Source of the DNA: Castor canadensis
Lineage: Eukaryota > Chordata > Mammalia > Rodentia > Castoridae
NCBI RefSeq assembly: GCF_047511655.1
Contig: NC_133392.1
Location: 162,802,542-162,866,541, forward strand
DNA length: 64,000 bases
Direction of reading: 5' to 3'
Below, one piece after another: positions 10,341-21,720 of the stretch. Numbering within the stretch: the stretch's first letter is position 1; each line of letters starts with the position of its first letter. The translations under genes and the position numbers were made by a program. The notes under the pieces were generated by a model. The model searched no databases and was not told the origin of the DNA. It saw only the letters and a program-made list of their open reading frames with translations.

Positions 10341-10404
10341 TTCTGCATCCTGCCTCTGCGGGGCAAGTCCTCCACTGCTGGGACCTTCCTGGCCTCTGTG
10401 TTGG
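10004..10404 (-). CDS. TTLL10: TTLL10 first coding exon (N-terminal, start inferred)
   Basis: The donor at 10004 (CAG then GTAAAT) is clear and leaves one G, which completes a Glu codon with the next exon. The frame is open back to an ATG at 10340 in a good Kozak context (AAATGG), and an acceptor (ccctcttacag) at 10405-10406 would put a 64-nt untranslated leader in front of it. The encoded 112 residues are basic and rich in Arg and Pro, as expected of a poorly conserved N-terminus; SCTRFIYYRGQPTRI near the end looks more structured. A second, very good acceptor at 10102-10103 (tgcaacctgcag) would give a short 98-nt exon starting at 10101 and need a start codon further upstream. I cannot choose between these from sequence alone. 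Confidence 0.6.
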
Positions 10405-13342
10405 CTGTAAGAGGGTGGCCATCAGGCCTACAGAGGGTGGGGTGCCCATCTGCAGGATTGGACAGCAGAGAGGCTCCTAGTCCCAAGCAGGGATCTTCCT
10501 AGCCTGCGCTGCTACCCTGTAGCCCAGCCAAGTTCCTGTTGGCACAGTCCTTCTGCAGCTGCGACTGCAGCAGTTCTTTCCCCCAGGACCCCTGCCCATG
10601 GACGCTGCCCTAGTTTCCCCATGTTGCAAACTTTGGAGCATTTCATGGAGTTGTTAGCCAATTCCTGGATGAGCTCCTCTGCCTCCACGTCAAGCAAACC
10701 AACTCAGTTTGGGGGCTGTTTAGGAGCAAGGACTTTCTGAAGACTTTACAGAAACATGAGCCATGGAAGACAAGCATGCTGGCGTGGGCAGGGCAGAGAA
10801 ATGGCATACAGGGCCTTGCATCTGGGAAGGGAGGGACAAGCCTCTGGGTGGGAGCAGGTCATCTCTAAAGAGGAAAACCCAGTTGTGGACAGACCAGCTG
10901 GGCAGCAAAGTAATGCCAAGGACTACAGCCTGGGTAGGCTTTGTGACTTCCTGCCGAGCCCCACTGAATTGGTGGGAAACAAGAAAAATGGAATAAACCC
11001 ACAGAAAAGAGAGAAAGCAGAGGAGACTCAAACAGACATTGTGCAGTGTCACGGAACCAGGTGGGGCAGGAGGAACAGAGCCCAGGGTAGGCTGGGTGCC
11101 TGGTGCAGTAAGAGCCTCACATCTCTGCAGAATGTGGGCCTCATGAGTGTAAGAAGCTAGGAATGCCTGGAGACAAGAGGGCTCCGTGGAAGGTGCTGGG
11201 TGAGAATCTACAGAGAATTGGGGCAGGTATTATGTGGGTGTGGGTAAGGGTGTCCATGATCACTGGAAAACTCAAGCCCCTTCTCACTGAGTTCCCAGCA
11301 CCTGAGAATAGGTGCCAAGGCACCCTGTTGTGAACATGGAACCCCAAGACTCTGGCATTTAGCATAGTCCACTGCCTGGCCCCAGGAGGATCTGAGGAGA
11401 GGCCTCCCAGGAATGAGTTAGAGCTGCATACACACACACACAGAGGAAAAGGAAGGGGGAGTGGGGAAGCTGAAGGAAGTCAGCTTACATCTAGAATATG
11501 CTCAGGGTGGGGAGCATATTCTCAAAAGGGAGCTGAGTGCTGTCGGAAGAGGAAAGAGCCCATGGAAATTAAACAAGCAGCATGTGCAGAATTTAAGTCC
11601 ATGAAAGAGAACTGGAGACAGGGCTTGAAGGAACAATGAGCAACAAACCAAAAACAGACTTACCAGGGACCCAGCGCTGGAGAGACGAGGAGAAAGAGGA
11701 AGTCACTGTACACTGGAGGGAGGGGCACCTCCCTTTCGGGGAGGCCACAGGGCTGGTGCAGCTCTCTGGGTACTTTGTACCTGGCCAGCCAGGGGGAGGT
11801 GGGACAAGAATGAGGTATCAGGAAAAAGAATTAATCTTTGCCTGCAAAATGGACAGTGACAAGAGCCTGGCTGGGTATTGTGAAGACAGAGTTCCTGCCC
11901 AGTGAGTGCCTAGCAGGGCAAGGATGGCCACATGACAATGCCAGGAGGTACAGGGGTTGGGGACAATTAAGGAACACAACAAATACACATACAAGGCCAT
12001 GAATGCCTCCGAAAACCCTCTGTGTGGAGGGCATCAGGGGAAGCTGCCTGGCTCGGCTGTAGGCACTGTTTGTGGAGGATGGCACAAACACAGGAACAAG
12101 AGCAAGAGTCTCCAATCGCTTCTGTAAACAACAGCACCATCAAGTGCTATTTAGAAATAGGTGGTAGTTAGAAAAGTCAAAGAGAAATGAAGACTCATAA
12201 GGAAAACCAGCAAGCAGTCCCACCCTGCCCACTGCTCCACTCCTGGCAACCTCCCCAACTCTGCTGCTGTGGCTGAAGAAACATCTTAGAAGGGTCATGT
12301 GTAGTGCACTGTTATCCATCGTAAGTCTTATGCCTCTGTCTGACTTTTCTTTGTGTTCTTGTTATTGTCACAAAGAATTAAATAAACCGTGTATTATTTC
12401 TTGTCATTCAAATTGACAAAGACTTTTTCAGAAGACACAGCTGGTGTGTCGCAAGTGTGGTGTTTGCTCAGGAGTGGACAGGGCTGGGATGCAGCCTCCA
12501 GACTTCCGAGAAATCACTGTCACTTGTCCTGATACTTGTCTGAGTATCAGGTTCTCTGAGGACTCGACTGGGAAGCCAGAAGGAAACTTCACATCAGTGA
12601 TGTTTGCAAATTGCTATTTCTAATGGTGCAATGGGGCAGTGAGCAGTCTGCAGACAGACCACCCAGAATGGTTAAGAACCTTCTTGATAGGACATTGGGC
12701 AAAAGTTAAGTGAAAGCCCAGAGTGAGGGGCCAGGCAGAAGCTTTACAACTTTATAGTAAACTTAAACGTTTTACCTGGTCAGATAAAAAGACCGGCAGG
12801 AAATCACACCCCGGTACGATGGGCAGGAGATGCGTTTAAACCTGAAGAAAATGACCAAGAAAATGACCACACATCACTGTCCTGTCTGAGACTCCCCCCA
12901 GACACGTTTGGCAACACAGGGCTCTGAGAAAGTGCTTGCGTGTTTTGAAGGACTGACGCCTCGCAGGCAGCACTCATTGTCTAGGGATGCAATACCTGCG
13001 GATCTCAAGAGGCTCCCTTCTGGGGGTCAGTTCTGGGGAGACAGACCTGATCCTGGGCAAAGAGCTCATCCTGAGAGTGCCCAGCCCTTCCTGGAGCCTG
13101 AGTGGCCTGCTTGGGGCCAGCTCCACCTCACAAGGCACGCCCTTCCTAGCTGAGGCTCTTCGTCTGGGATGAGAGTGGCCTCCACAAAGAGGGCTCAGCT
13201 CAGCCAAGCTCCCTAGCCTCTGCCCAGTCCCCTCCCCCATCTGTCTACTCCTGAGCAGGGTCCTGAGAGGGGTGCAGAAGGGTAGGGCCAAGCTTTAGCC
13301 ACAGCCAGCACCCCCAGCTTCTGGCTAGCTTATCCCTCTTAC
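10405..13342 (-). other. Presumed TTLL10 first intron
   Basis: About 2.9 kb of moderately GC-rich unique sequence. It contains a short CA run at 11430-11443 and an AT-richer block around 12.1-12.45 kb. No coding exon with conserved residues and no recent SINE is recognisable. Confidence 0.4.
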
Positions 13343-13385
13343 CTGCCCAACAAGGTGGAGGGAGCCCTCTGCTGGCATACAACAG
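13343..13385 (-). other. TTLL10: Candidate TTLL10 leader exon (mostly untranslated)
   Basis: A near-perfect minus-strand donor, GGGCAG|GTAAGAGG, ends at 13343. It lies 45 nt downstream of a cluster of X-box half-sites, so a transcript starting between them would have a very short first exon spliced to the exon near 10.4 kb. An ATG inside it (about 13378) has poor context. The exon is inferred from a donor plus promoter motifs. Confidence 0.45.
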
Positions 13386-13387
13386 TG

Positions 13388-13457
13388 GTGACCTGGCAAC
13401 CATCTCCTGGCAACTGTTACCCAGCAACTGTGATCCTGCAGCGCCTAGAGGTAAACA
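13388..13457 (-). promoter_or_regulatory. RFX X-box cluster plus FOX site, probable ciliary promoter of TTLL10
   Basis: 13416-13428 (GTTACC C AGCAAC) fits the X-box rule RYYNYY-N-RRNRAC exactly. 13388-13400 (GTGACC T GGCAAC) fits with one mismatch. Three GGCAAC/AGCAAC half-sites at 13395, 13409 and 13423 are spaced exactly 14 bp apart. GTAAACA at 13451-13457 is a FOXJ1-type forkhead site. RFX plus FOXJ1 is the standard input of motile-cilium genes (established), which suits a tubulin glycylase. Assignment to TTLL10 rests on strand, distance and the adjacent donor. Confidence 0.6.
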
Positions 13458-13904
13458 CGGGCTTTAGGTGGATGGAGAAGGAGCCATGGGGTGAGCTGAG
13501 GGGTAGCCTCAGGGAAGCTTGGAGAGCAGGGTGTGGGGGCCAAGCTGCACGGAAAATGGCTGGGGGTACTGAGGCTCAGGAGGGGTGTTTATGTAAAATC
13601 TCCCCTGCTGGGTCTGAGGCTGGGGCACTGCCCTCTGTCCTCCAACCTCCTCTAGATCCTCCCAGGATCCTTCTGAGCCTTCTCAGGGACCCCTCGGTCC
13701 AGGCCTGCTTCCCCAGGAGCTGACCCCATGCATGACTCAGTTTTTGAGAGTTTCCTGCTAAGGATCCTGGGACAAGTCAGCCTCTGCTTCTGATCCTGAG
13801 CCTCTGGTCATATGGGCCCTGTACCCCTGCCATTCTTCAGAGCCTATGAGGGTCCCCTGGCAGGGAGCTGGATGGTACCCCCAGAAGATAGAACCATGAC
13901 CTAA

Positions 13905-14270
13905 GCCCTGGAGCCTAGAAATGTGACTTATTTAGAAAAAAGATCTGTGCAGATGTGATTAAGTTAGGATTTCAGATGAGGTCATCCTGGATTAACAAGG
14001 TGGACCCTGAATCCAGTAACTGGTGTCCTAAAAGGGAGATAGAGGGAAGAGAGAGACATAGAAGAGTACAAGCTGAGTGAGGAGGAGGCAGAGACATAGG
14101 TGACTTGGACACAAATGAGGGACACCTGAACTGCTAGGAGCTGTAGGAAGCAGGAGGGATCCCAGTAGAGCTTTGGTGGGGAGTGTTGCCTACCAATGCC
14201 TCCAGAGCAGTGAGAGAATAAACTTCTGCTGTTTTAGGTCACCCAGTTTTTTATGGAGTACCAGGAAATT
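13905..14270 (+). mobile_element. MaLR-type LTR (MLT/MST-like)
   Basis: gcagatgtgattaagttagg, ctggtgtcctaaaagggaga and gtgagagaataaacttctgc followed by ggtcacccagtttttt follow the order of ERVL-MaLR LTRs, including the LTR poly-A signal AATAAA. A solo, diverged copy with no internal coding sequence. It lies just upstream of the proposed TTLL10 promoter. Confidence 0.75.
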
Positions 14271-15460
14271 CACACACACTTCCAGCCATCATCTTCCAGG
14301 GTTCCATATGGCATCACCCACTCTGGGGGGCTTCCTCACTCATGCAGAGGTTTTGTACCCCTCAGGCTCCATCCCATTTGTTCCTCCCTCAACCCTTCCC
14401 AATCTGAGTTGCTAGGATGGAACATCATACTGGGGTGTGGCTAGAGGGGTGCTATCCATCACCTGTGCAGGGTCCCTTAGGAATGGGAGTCAGGCATACT
14501 CTGCAGGGCTCAGTTCTCCACTCTTTGTGGGGTGTGTTTTGGGGAGCTGACTTCTGTGGCCACATCTCCCCTCCTGTGGCTGACTATGCTGGGGGCTGAG
14601 GTCTTTGGGATCAGTCCTGCTACACTTGGTCCAGTTCTGGCCCTGGTGACACTGTCCCAATAGTTGTGGTTTGGTCTGGCAGGGCAGGGGTTCCAGGTAG
14701 GCTGGGGCAGCCAAACTGAACTAAGTGATGGGTCTCATGTTCCCCCAACCTGGGTCTGAACCCCGGCTACACTCACTTCTGGCCTGGGGAGACCCCAGGA
14801 AGATAGCCATCAGCCATTGACCCTGGAGTAGGAAGGTCATGTCCAATCCTGACTTCAGTGCTGACCCTGGGCTAGGAGGGGGACCCTTGTTTTCACAGAT
14901 CACCCTGACCTTTGGTGTGTTGTCAGGTGTACACTGAAAAGGACTCCCTTGCATCCCTATGTCAGCTTGTGTGACCAGTGGCCAGGGCCAGTGGGCCCAT
15001 TCTCATTTCCTGCAGGTCTTTTCCTTCTGGTGGGAATCACAGACCCTCAGGAGCCCTCTCGCTGTCCTTCCCCCATCACTTCAAGGGGCCTGGACTGCTC
15101 AGAGGGTTCTGGGTTCCTAGGTACGTGCTCTTGGAAGTACCTTTACCCACACCATGAACAGAGTTCAAACTGGAAAACTGCCTTGTCATGGTCACTTACA
15201 ATATGCCCTGTCATTCCTGTTCTTGCTAGACACTTTCCTTCTTTCCCCAATATCTGGAAGTAAGCTGCCCATAGAAGGATCAGGGAAGACTTGGTAAGGA
15301 AGGGAGGGAGCAGGAAGGGGATAAGGGAGGAAGGGAATCTGAGAAGAGGGGGAGGAGCTAGTTTCATCCTGGGTGCTGTTCTTAGCTGAGTCCTCTGTAA
15401 AGCTGCCAGTGTATTTTGTACAGTTGAAATAAGGAGGTGATCAAGGTATGATTTCACCAA
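14271..15460. other. Unique interval, nothing recognised
   Basis: GC-rich sequence between the LTR and the microRNA 3' end. It has a purine-rich tract at 15295-15355 (aggaagggagggagcagg...) and no supported gene. Confidence 0.4.
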
Positions 15461-15685
15461 TCACAGAGTTTATTGCCATACAGAGATGTTCCTCTTCTTT
15501 GTTCATAATGCTCACAGGGGGATGTTGAGGGGAACACAGCTCAGAGGGGGCATGACAGATGCATCCTCTGTTCAGCTGCTCAAAGCAGCTCCAACTCTGG
15601 ATCAGTTATTCAACTCCCATTGCTCACCTGGGGTGGAAGCAGGTCTCTGTGAAAAGTAAAGTCTAACTAGAGATCCAGGTGTAAC

Positions 15686-15691
15686 TTTATT
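15686..15691 (-). terminator. Polyadenylation signal AATAAA, candidate 3' end of pri-miR-200b/a/429
   Basis: AATAAA on the minus strand, 1.2 kb downstream of mir-429 and 2.2 kb before the TTLL10 X-boxes. A second AATAAA follows at 15469-15474. Either could end the microRNA host transcript and keep it from reading into TTLL10. Confidence 0.45.
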
Positions 15692-16886
15692 GAGTGGTTC
15701 TTAGGAGAGACTGGCCTGACCACCCCAGGGTAGACCCTGAAGGACATATGAGGTCCCTTAACACTAGAGGTGCGGAGAAGGGGTGGGGTTCAGTGCCAAG
15801 GTTATAGGTGTGTGCTTGCTGGGCACAGTCAAGATGACTGCCAAACCCAGGTTTATATGTATTTTGGAGTTCATTGGTTGAGGCGAAGGGCTCACATCCA
15901 TGGTCTGAGAAGTGAGACATCATAACATTCCCAAGTGAAGGAGGTCCACTCCAAGCTCTCATCGAAGCAAAACCCTTTAAGAGTTGGAATCATTTCAAAG
16001 CTGCCTAACAGCCTTGCAAAGGGTCATTTCAAATTCTCAGGGGAGAAAGGCTTTGAGGCCAGCCTTGAGGCCAGGAGTGGGGGGGTTCAGAATCTAGAGC
16101 TTGGTTTTGGGGACAGCTCCCTAGGCCTCAATAGGGTGAAGCTGGGACACCTCAGAGAGAGAGCCCAGGGGCAGGTGAGGGTGCAGGGGCTGCATATCCT
16201 TCTAAGCATCTGCCTTCCGGGGCGTGGGTCACTAGCCTGGCACCTGGGCAGTGTCCCCTGACAACCCAAGCCCCAGACATGGGCCTGTGGACCGGGGAGC
16301 TGAGGCTTATGGAGGGAGAGGTGGTCTGACTCGGCCCTGAGGTTGTACTGTGAGAGGTTGTGCTGCTCCTGCACTGCCCATATGTCCCCCTGACCAGGCT
16401 TGCTTCTTCCCGGTCCTCCTCAGCCTCCTGGTCTGAGACAGGTAGGGAGAGGCTGAGTGCCAAGTTTCTAGGTGGGGTTTCAGGTCCCTTCTAGACCCAT
16501 AGCAGTGCCAACAATGTTGGGGCTTCAGAATCCGCACTTGCAGCTCTCAGAAGCTCAAGGCCCCTGGGTGTGGGACCCACTTGGCCGTGGAGCCAGCAGC
16601 ACAAGGAAGCCTGTGCTCCTGAGATGGGCAGATGCAGGGGCCTGAGTGCCTCAAACCTTTGTCACACCAATATTCACTGTGGTCATGACAAAAACCCTCT
16701 GTGGGTTCAGAGAGGCAGTCAGGTCCTGGGGGACGGGGGTCCCAGTGGGCTTGGGTTGAGGCTTATTTATGTCTGGGTGGGGGCATGAGGTCCATGTACC
16801 ACATGGACCGTGAGCCTCGCTCTGCACCTGGTATCTAGCGGTGACCCCATGGGGTGGCGAGGGTGCTGTCCTCCAGTGGCGATCAG

Positions 16887-16966
16887 GCCGTGGATGGACG
16901 GCATTACCAGACAGTATTAGACAGAGACATCCAGATCTAACCGTGCCTGGTAAGACGCCCATCGGC
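16887..16966 (-). ncRNA. MIR429: mir-429 precursor
   Basis: The 3p arm is the complement of 16898-16919 and reads TAATACTG...GGTAATGCCGT, the mouse-type miR-429 ending (human has AAACCGT). The 5p arm is 16936-16956 and the two fold into a hairpin of about 80 nt. Seed AAUACUG is shared with miR-200b. miR-200 family members repress ZEB1 and ZEB2 and hold cells in the epithelial state (established). Relative to the mouse 5p arm as I remember it there are two changes, and the one inside the duplex keeps pairing as G-U. Third and last member of the cluster in transcription order. Confidence 0.97.
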
Positions 16967-17883
16967 AGGCGGCAGTGCAGGGGCCTTCTGGTCAGCGTAT
17001 CCTGGTGCCTGTGGAGGGAAGGTGTGGGCAGCTCCTCCGCCCCTTGGTTCTGCGCTGGCCCCCAACCCTTGTGCATGTGAAGAGCCAGCTCTGGAGCTGT
17101 CCCTGGGTTGGGCTAAAGCCTCCCAGGACCCAGAGCTGCTCTAAGGACTTTCTCCCCAGGCCCCATCCCAGTCTCTGGCCTCACTGGTGGCACCACCTCC
17201 CTAGTTTTCTGAATTAACCAAGTCAGGTTAATGAGTGACAGCAAGGACAGGAGAAGACCCTCGCCCTCTCCCCTTCCCCAGGGAGAGGCCTCTGGGGATC
17301 ATGCTGGGTGTGTGTGGGGTTCTGGGCCCCTGTGTCCTGGCTTCAGATCAAAAAGATAAAACAATACGTAATCCTGAATTGTGATTTTGGGCAAAGTTCT
17401 GTTCTAGCCAGTGTGGGAGGGAACGGAGACTCCTTCTACTTGATCAGGAAATAGCCTGGTATGTCTGCAATGCCCTATGTGTGGGACAAGAGCACCTAAG
17501 CCCACCTTTGCTCCCCTAAGTCCCCAGTGGATCCCAGAGGGGGTTTAAGAACGGATACTAAATGATATTGAATGGTGAGAGGCCACAGCCCACTGGGCTT
17601 CTTCCAGGCCCAGTGTCCTGGCCCTGATGGTCTTTCCAGAAGCCATCTCACCTGGCAAGGGATCCAGGATAGGTGAGCAGAAGACTGCCTCTGTTCCCAG
17701 GGCCTCTAGTATGGCAGAACCAGCCCTTGCTCCAGCTTGGAGTGATAGCAGAGACTAACCTCCCACTGATTACCAGGCTGCAGAGCTGCAGTGGGCCCCT
17801 GCCAGCCCAGCATGGCCTCAGCCTGGGATCATCTGGGTTACAGGAGTTGAGGTGGTGCATCCTCAGCCTGCTTCCGGTGAGTG

Positions 17884-17973
17884 GTGGGTCACCTTTGAAC
17901 ATCGTTACCAGACAGTGTTAGAGTCGAGCTGAAAAATCCAGCACTGTCCGGTAAGATGCCCACAGAGGCCCAG
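17884..17973 (-). ncRNA. MIR200A: mir-200a precursor
   Basis: The 3p arm is the complement of 17899-17920 (TAACACTG...AACGATGT) and the 5p arm is 17937-17958 (CATCTTACCGGACAG...), with the terminal loop between. Both arms look identical to the mammalian sequence. Seed AACACUG differs by one base from that of miR-200b and miR-429, giving a partly separate target set (with miR-141). It lies about 0.7 kb downstream of mir-200b and 0.9 kb upstream of mir-429. Confidence 0.98.
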
Positions 17974-18638
17974 GTGTGCCTTAGTGTGAGGACACAGGAG
18001 AGACATGCAGTTTCCACTCCCAGGGCACCCATGGACTCCCACTGAAGACCTTAAGTGGCCAAGGGCTGTGCTTGTACTCTGTGAGGTCAGCAGAGAGGTT
18101 TGGGCCCCGAGACCCTGAGGCCACACTGTCTGTCTGCCCTGCTTTCTCCAGAACAAGGGGACTTTGGGCTGCTGGCCCAGGACCAAGGCTGGAGGTGCTG
18201 CTGTTCGGTACCACGGGCCCACCTTGGATGCAGGAAGAGGAAGGTCAGGTGGGGGCAGCCCCACCTCAGGTCAGCATGCAGCTCCAGCTCTGGGTAAGGT
18301 GGCTTCCACTGTGAGGCCCTCTGGTCCCAGGCTGGGCTTTGGCCCTCCAGAGCCCTTTGTTGCACTTTCACCCTGCCCACACCTGCCAGGTGTGGCAGCA
18401 GCACCTGCCTGGGTGCAGTGGGCAGGGCCTGGATACCTGAGTATCCTAATCCCCAAAGCACTGTGGGGGAGGGGGTACCCCAGTGCAGCTTCAGGAAGCC
18501 CTTCATCCTTGGGGGCTGAGAGAGGTTCTCAGATTGCCTGGTCCCCAAGGTCAACTTTCTGCCCCATAGCCCTATCCAGAAGCCACCTGAGCAGGACAGA
18601 GTGGACAAGCTGTAGGAGGGGAGGCGGCCCCACTGTTG

Positions 18639-18733
18639 CATGCAGGGCTCCGCCGTCATCATTACCAGGCAGTATTAGAGATCAGACACCATCCAATGCT
18701 GCCCAGTAAGATGGCCACGGCTGCCCAAATTGG
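18639..18733 (-). ncRNA. MIR200B: mir-200b precursor
   Basis: The 3p arm is the complement of 18656-18677 (TAATACTGCCTGG...ATGATGA) and the 5p arm is 18692-18713 (CATCTTACTGGGCAG...). The hairpin is 95 nt, matching the human precursor in length, with the characteristic CGGCGGAGCCCTGCA 3' flank. First member of the cluster, about 4.2 kb downstream of the predicted promoter. Confidence 0.98.
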
Positions 18734-20939
18734 GTCTGGGGGCCGCCTGGCTGAGGGTCATGGGGTGATTTGCTAGGGGAAGTCATCAGCCTGGGGCAGT
18801 ATTTAGTTGGAGAGCAGTCACTGGAGACAAAGGGGCTGGAGCAGGGGGTCACATGGGCCCTGAGGCTCAGCCTCTCTATGGGGCTCAGTTGGAGGGCTGC
18901 AGCAGGTGAGGTTCACTGCCCAGCCAACCCAGCCTAGCCCATGGCACCACTGGCTTGGAGCCCGAGTAGGCACCTGAGAGGGCCAAGGTGTCCCTCCCAG
19001 AGGCTGTAGCCTGAGGGATGGGAGGCAGGGCAGGGACTGGTAAAGCAGGCCAGGTGACTAATGGTCGGGTCAGGGTCAGGTCATAGCTGGACCCTTCCTC
19101 CAGGTAGACCCACAGAAGGGCCTGAACATCAGGGCCAGCACTTCAGTGTGTGGGTGCAGGTGCATATGTGCATGTATCTGAGGCTGATGGGGTTGCAGTT
19201 GCTGGACAATGGGCCTCTGTCTCCAGGATGCCACACAATGGCTGCTTCCCTGCCCAGCCCCCACCTGCCCTTCTCAGGGCCCAGGAAGGGTACTGGGATG
19301 AGGAACAGTGTGGCAGGGTTTGTTACCTATTGGTCTGGAGTTCCATCCCAGAGCAGATGGGAACAGTAGTCCCCAACAGAATGCTAAATATCCACACTCA
19401 GGTCCCTGCAAGGCCCAGCCATCTCTGCACAGGAGTGCTAGGAATGAGGGGGGTGGGATTTCTTCATCCCCCTCACTGCTCAGGCCTAGTCTGTATCCCC
19501 CACATGGAGTAAAGATATCCCAGGTGCCTGCCCTAGGGCCACTCAGGGCTGAGGGAGGTCCCTGCACAGGTATTGCCTGGGCCTAGACAGCTGGCCAGAG
19601 CAGATCCTCTAGTTTTCTGGCCTTCCACCCACAGAGGCCTCATAGGGGTCTCAGGCCCCGTGCTGATTTCCCCCAGGCCATAGCCAACACAACAAAAGTC
19701 TCGTTGCCCTTGGTGCTGCTCTGTCCACCTGGTTTTCCAGCCTCATGGTCTTCTCTACAGCCAACATTTCTTTGAGTACCTGACCCTAGCACAGATCCAG
19801 CAGGTGGGGCTCTGCAGGTACCTGGACTCCCTCAGCAGCCCGTCCTGGCTTAGAGTCAATCCCACCGTCAGGCTCCCTGCCCTGTGCCTTCAGATACCAC
19901 CTGGATGTACTTCCCTCTTCCATGCCTGCTCAAGTCTATCCCACCGACTGGTAAAATCAGAGCTTTTTTTCTGAACTAGGGGAAAACTAAGACTTCCCTT
20001 TCAGAACTGAGTGAAATGTCAGCCTCTTTCCTGGCTGCCAGGTCCCAGGGATAAGGCAGTGGGGGCTGGGTGAGGGTGTAGGAAGCCTGGCATCTGTCTC
20101 TCCTGGTTGGGTCAAAGACATTCCCCAGCACACTGGGCAGACAGGCTGGCCTCCCACCACCAGAGCCCTTGGTGTCCCCAGTGCCCTTGGCCACTCAGGG
20201 CCAGAACTTCTCAGGGAGCACTGAGGGCTGGGGGACTCTATAAGGCCCAAAGCTGGTCTGGCCACAAACCAGAGGGACAGGCCACCCTCTGTGTACCAAC
20301 ACCAAATGTGTAGGAATCACATTTGCACCTAGCAGGCTGAGGTACATGGACAGGTGTCTAGTCCTACAGGTGGGCAAGTGGGGGACAATCCTGAGCTCAG
20401 AGTCTGTAAATCCTTAAGCAAAACTCCTCCAAGAAAGACCCACCACTGTTGGTCAGGAGCCAGCTCAATGTGAGGGGTACTGGGCTTCACCTGATGTAGG
20501 GGTGAGGGAGAGCCAAAAATCAACTGAGCCTTACTTTGGCCATAGATTTAAGAAATTAGAAGTAAAAATACAGATTTGTTGGGAGCCCTGTGTGGTGCCC
20601 ACCTGGTTAGCTGTGACTGGGAAGAGAGACCAGCATCACAGTCCCCACAGCTGGTTAATCATCAGCTTGTACCACTCTCGGCCTGGGAAAAGCAAGGAGG
20701 CTTAAGATGCCCAAAGGCCCCCAGGGTCCTCTGCAGAGCAAACACCCCCCACCCAGGTCTAACGGGGCCCCACCTGTGAAGCCTGAGGGTGGGTGAATCT
20801 GGCCAAGGAATGCAATCCCAGCGTGAAAAAGTAAGTCTCTGGTTAACCTCCCCAACAGGCCTTAATCAATGACAAGGCAACAGAGAACAAAGCACTGAAA
20901 TCCAACCTCTCCTGCAGCAGATCAGCCAAACCTAGACGC

Positions 20940-21720
20940 CAGAGGCTGCAAGGGGCGGGGGCGGCGAAGGCTTGGCTTGTCTACATTCAGGCTATTTCTT
21001 AGTGTCGGTTGGAGCTACGTGTCTTCGAGGCAAAGCCGCCATTTCGCCCACGCTGCGGCCGACATTGTCCCTCTGCCTGTCTCCATGGCGCACACCAGGG
21101 AGGAGGGCCAGGTTCCTGCAGGGTGGGAAGCTTCCTAAGGCCATGTCACCTGATCCTATGTACACTAAAAACACCCCGACAAACTGATTTTGCAAATAAG
21201 GTATTTGCAAATTACCAAAATTCTGAAAACCAACAGTTGATCGCATCCATATTTTATGGTTGAGTTGCATTTTCATAGATGCAAAACTTATTTTGCCTAA
21301 TTCAACAAGTTACTAGTCATTCCAACATTTTATCTGGGTTACTAGAAAAACAAAACAAATCCAACCTATTTTTTCAGATGCTCTGCCATGAAAAGGCCTA
21401 AAATGTTCGCAGTGGATTAATCCAAACACTGCATTCATACACTAAGTTTTGTTCATCAAAAACAAGGAAAACAATGCCCTGAATATTGCGCACAAAGGAA
21501 ACTGACCTTACTTTCAGTCAACATTGTAAGCACCTAAACTTTTAAGAAAGCCGAATGTCTGGCTGCAAGCTTGAGGCTGGGTGGCGCTTGGCCGCCATAG
21601 TGCAGGGCCTATGCACTATGCACTAAACATGACCAAAACCAGGCATTAAATTTATATGGCTGCACTCATCACCAACGTGCTGTTGGGCACTTTACGTAAA
21701 AATTTCTTTAAAACAGACTT
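20940..21720. promoter_or_regulatory. Candidate regulatory block inside the pri-miR-200 unit
   Basis: Starts with a short GC-rich segment (ggggcgggggcggcg) and a YY1-type motif (gccgccatttcg at about 21038-21049), followed by about 500 bp of AT-rich non-repeat sequence and a second gccgccat near 21590. It sits roughly midway between mir-200b and its promoter. Its composition differs sharply from the flanks and it matches no repeat I recognise. Confidence 0.35.
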
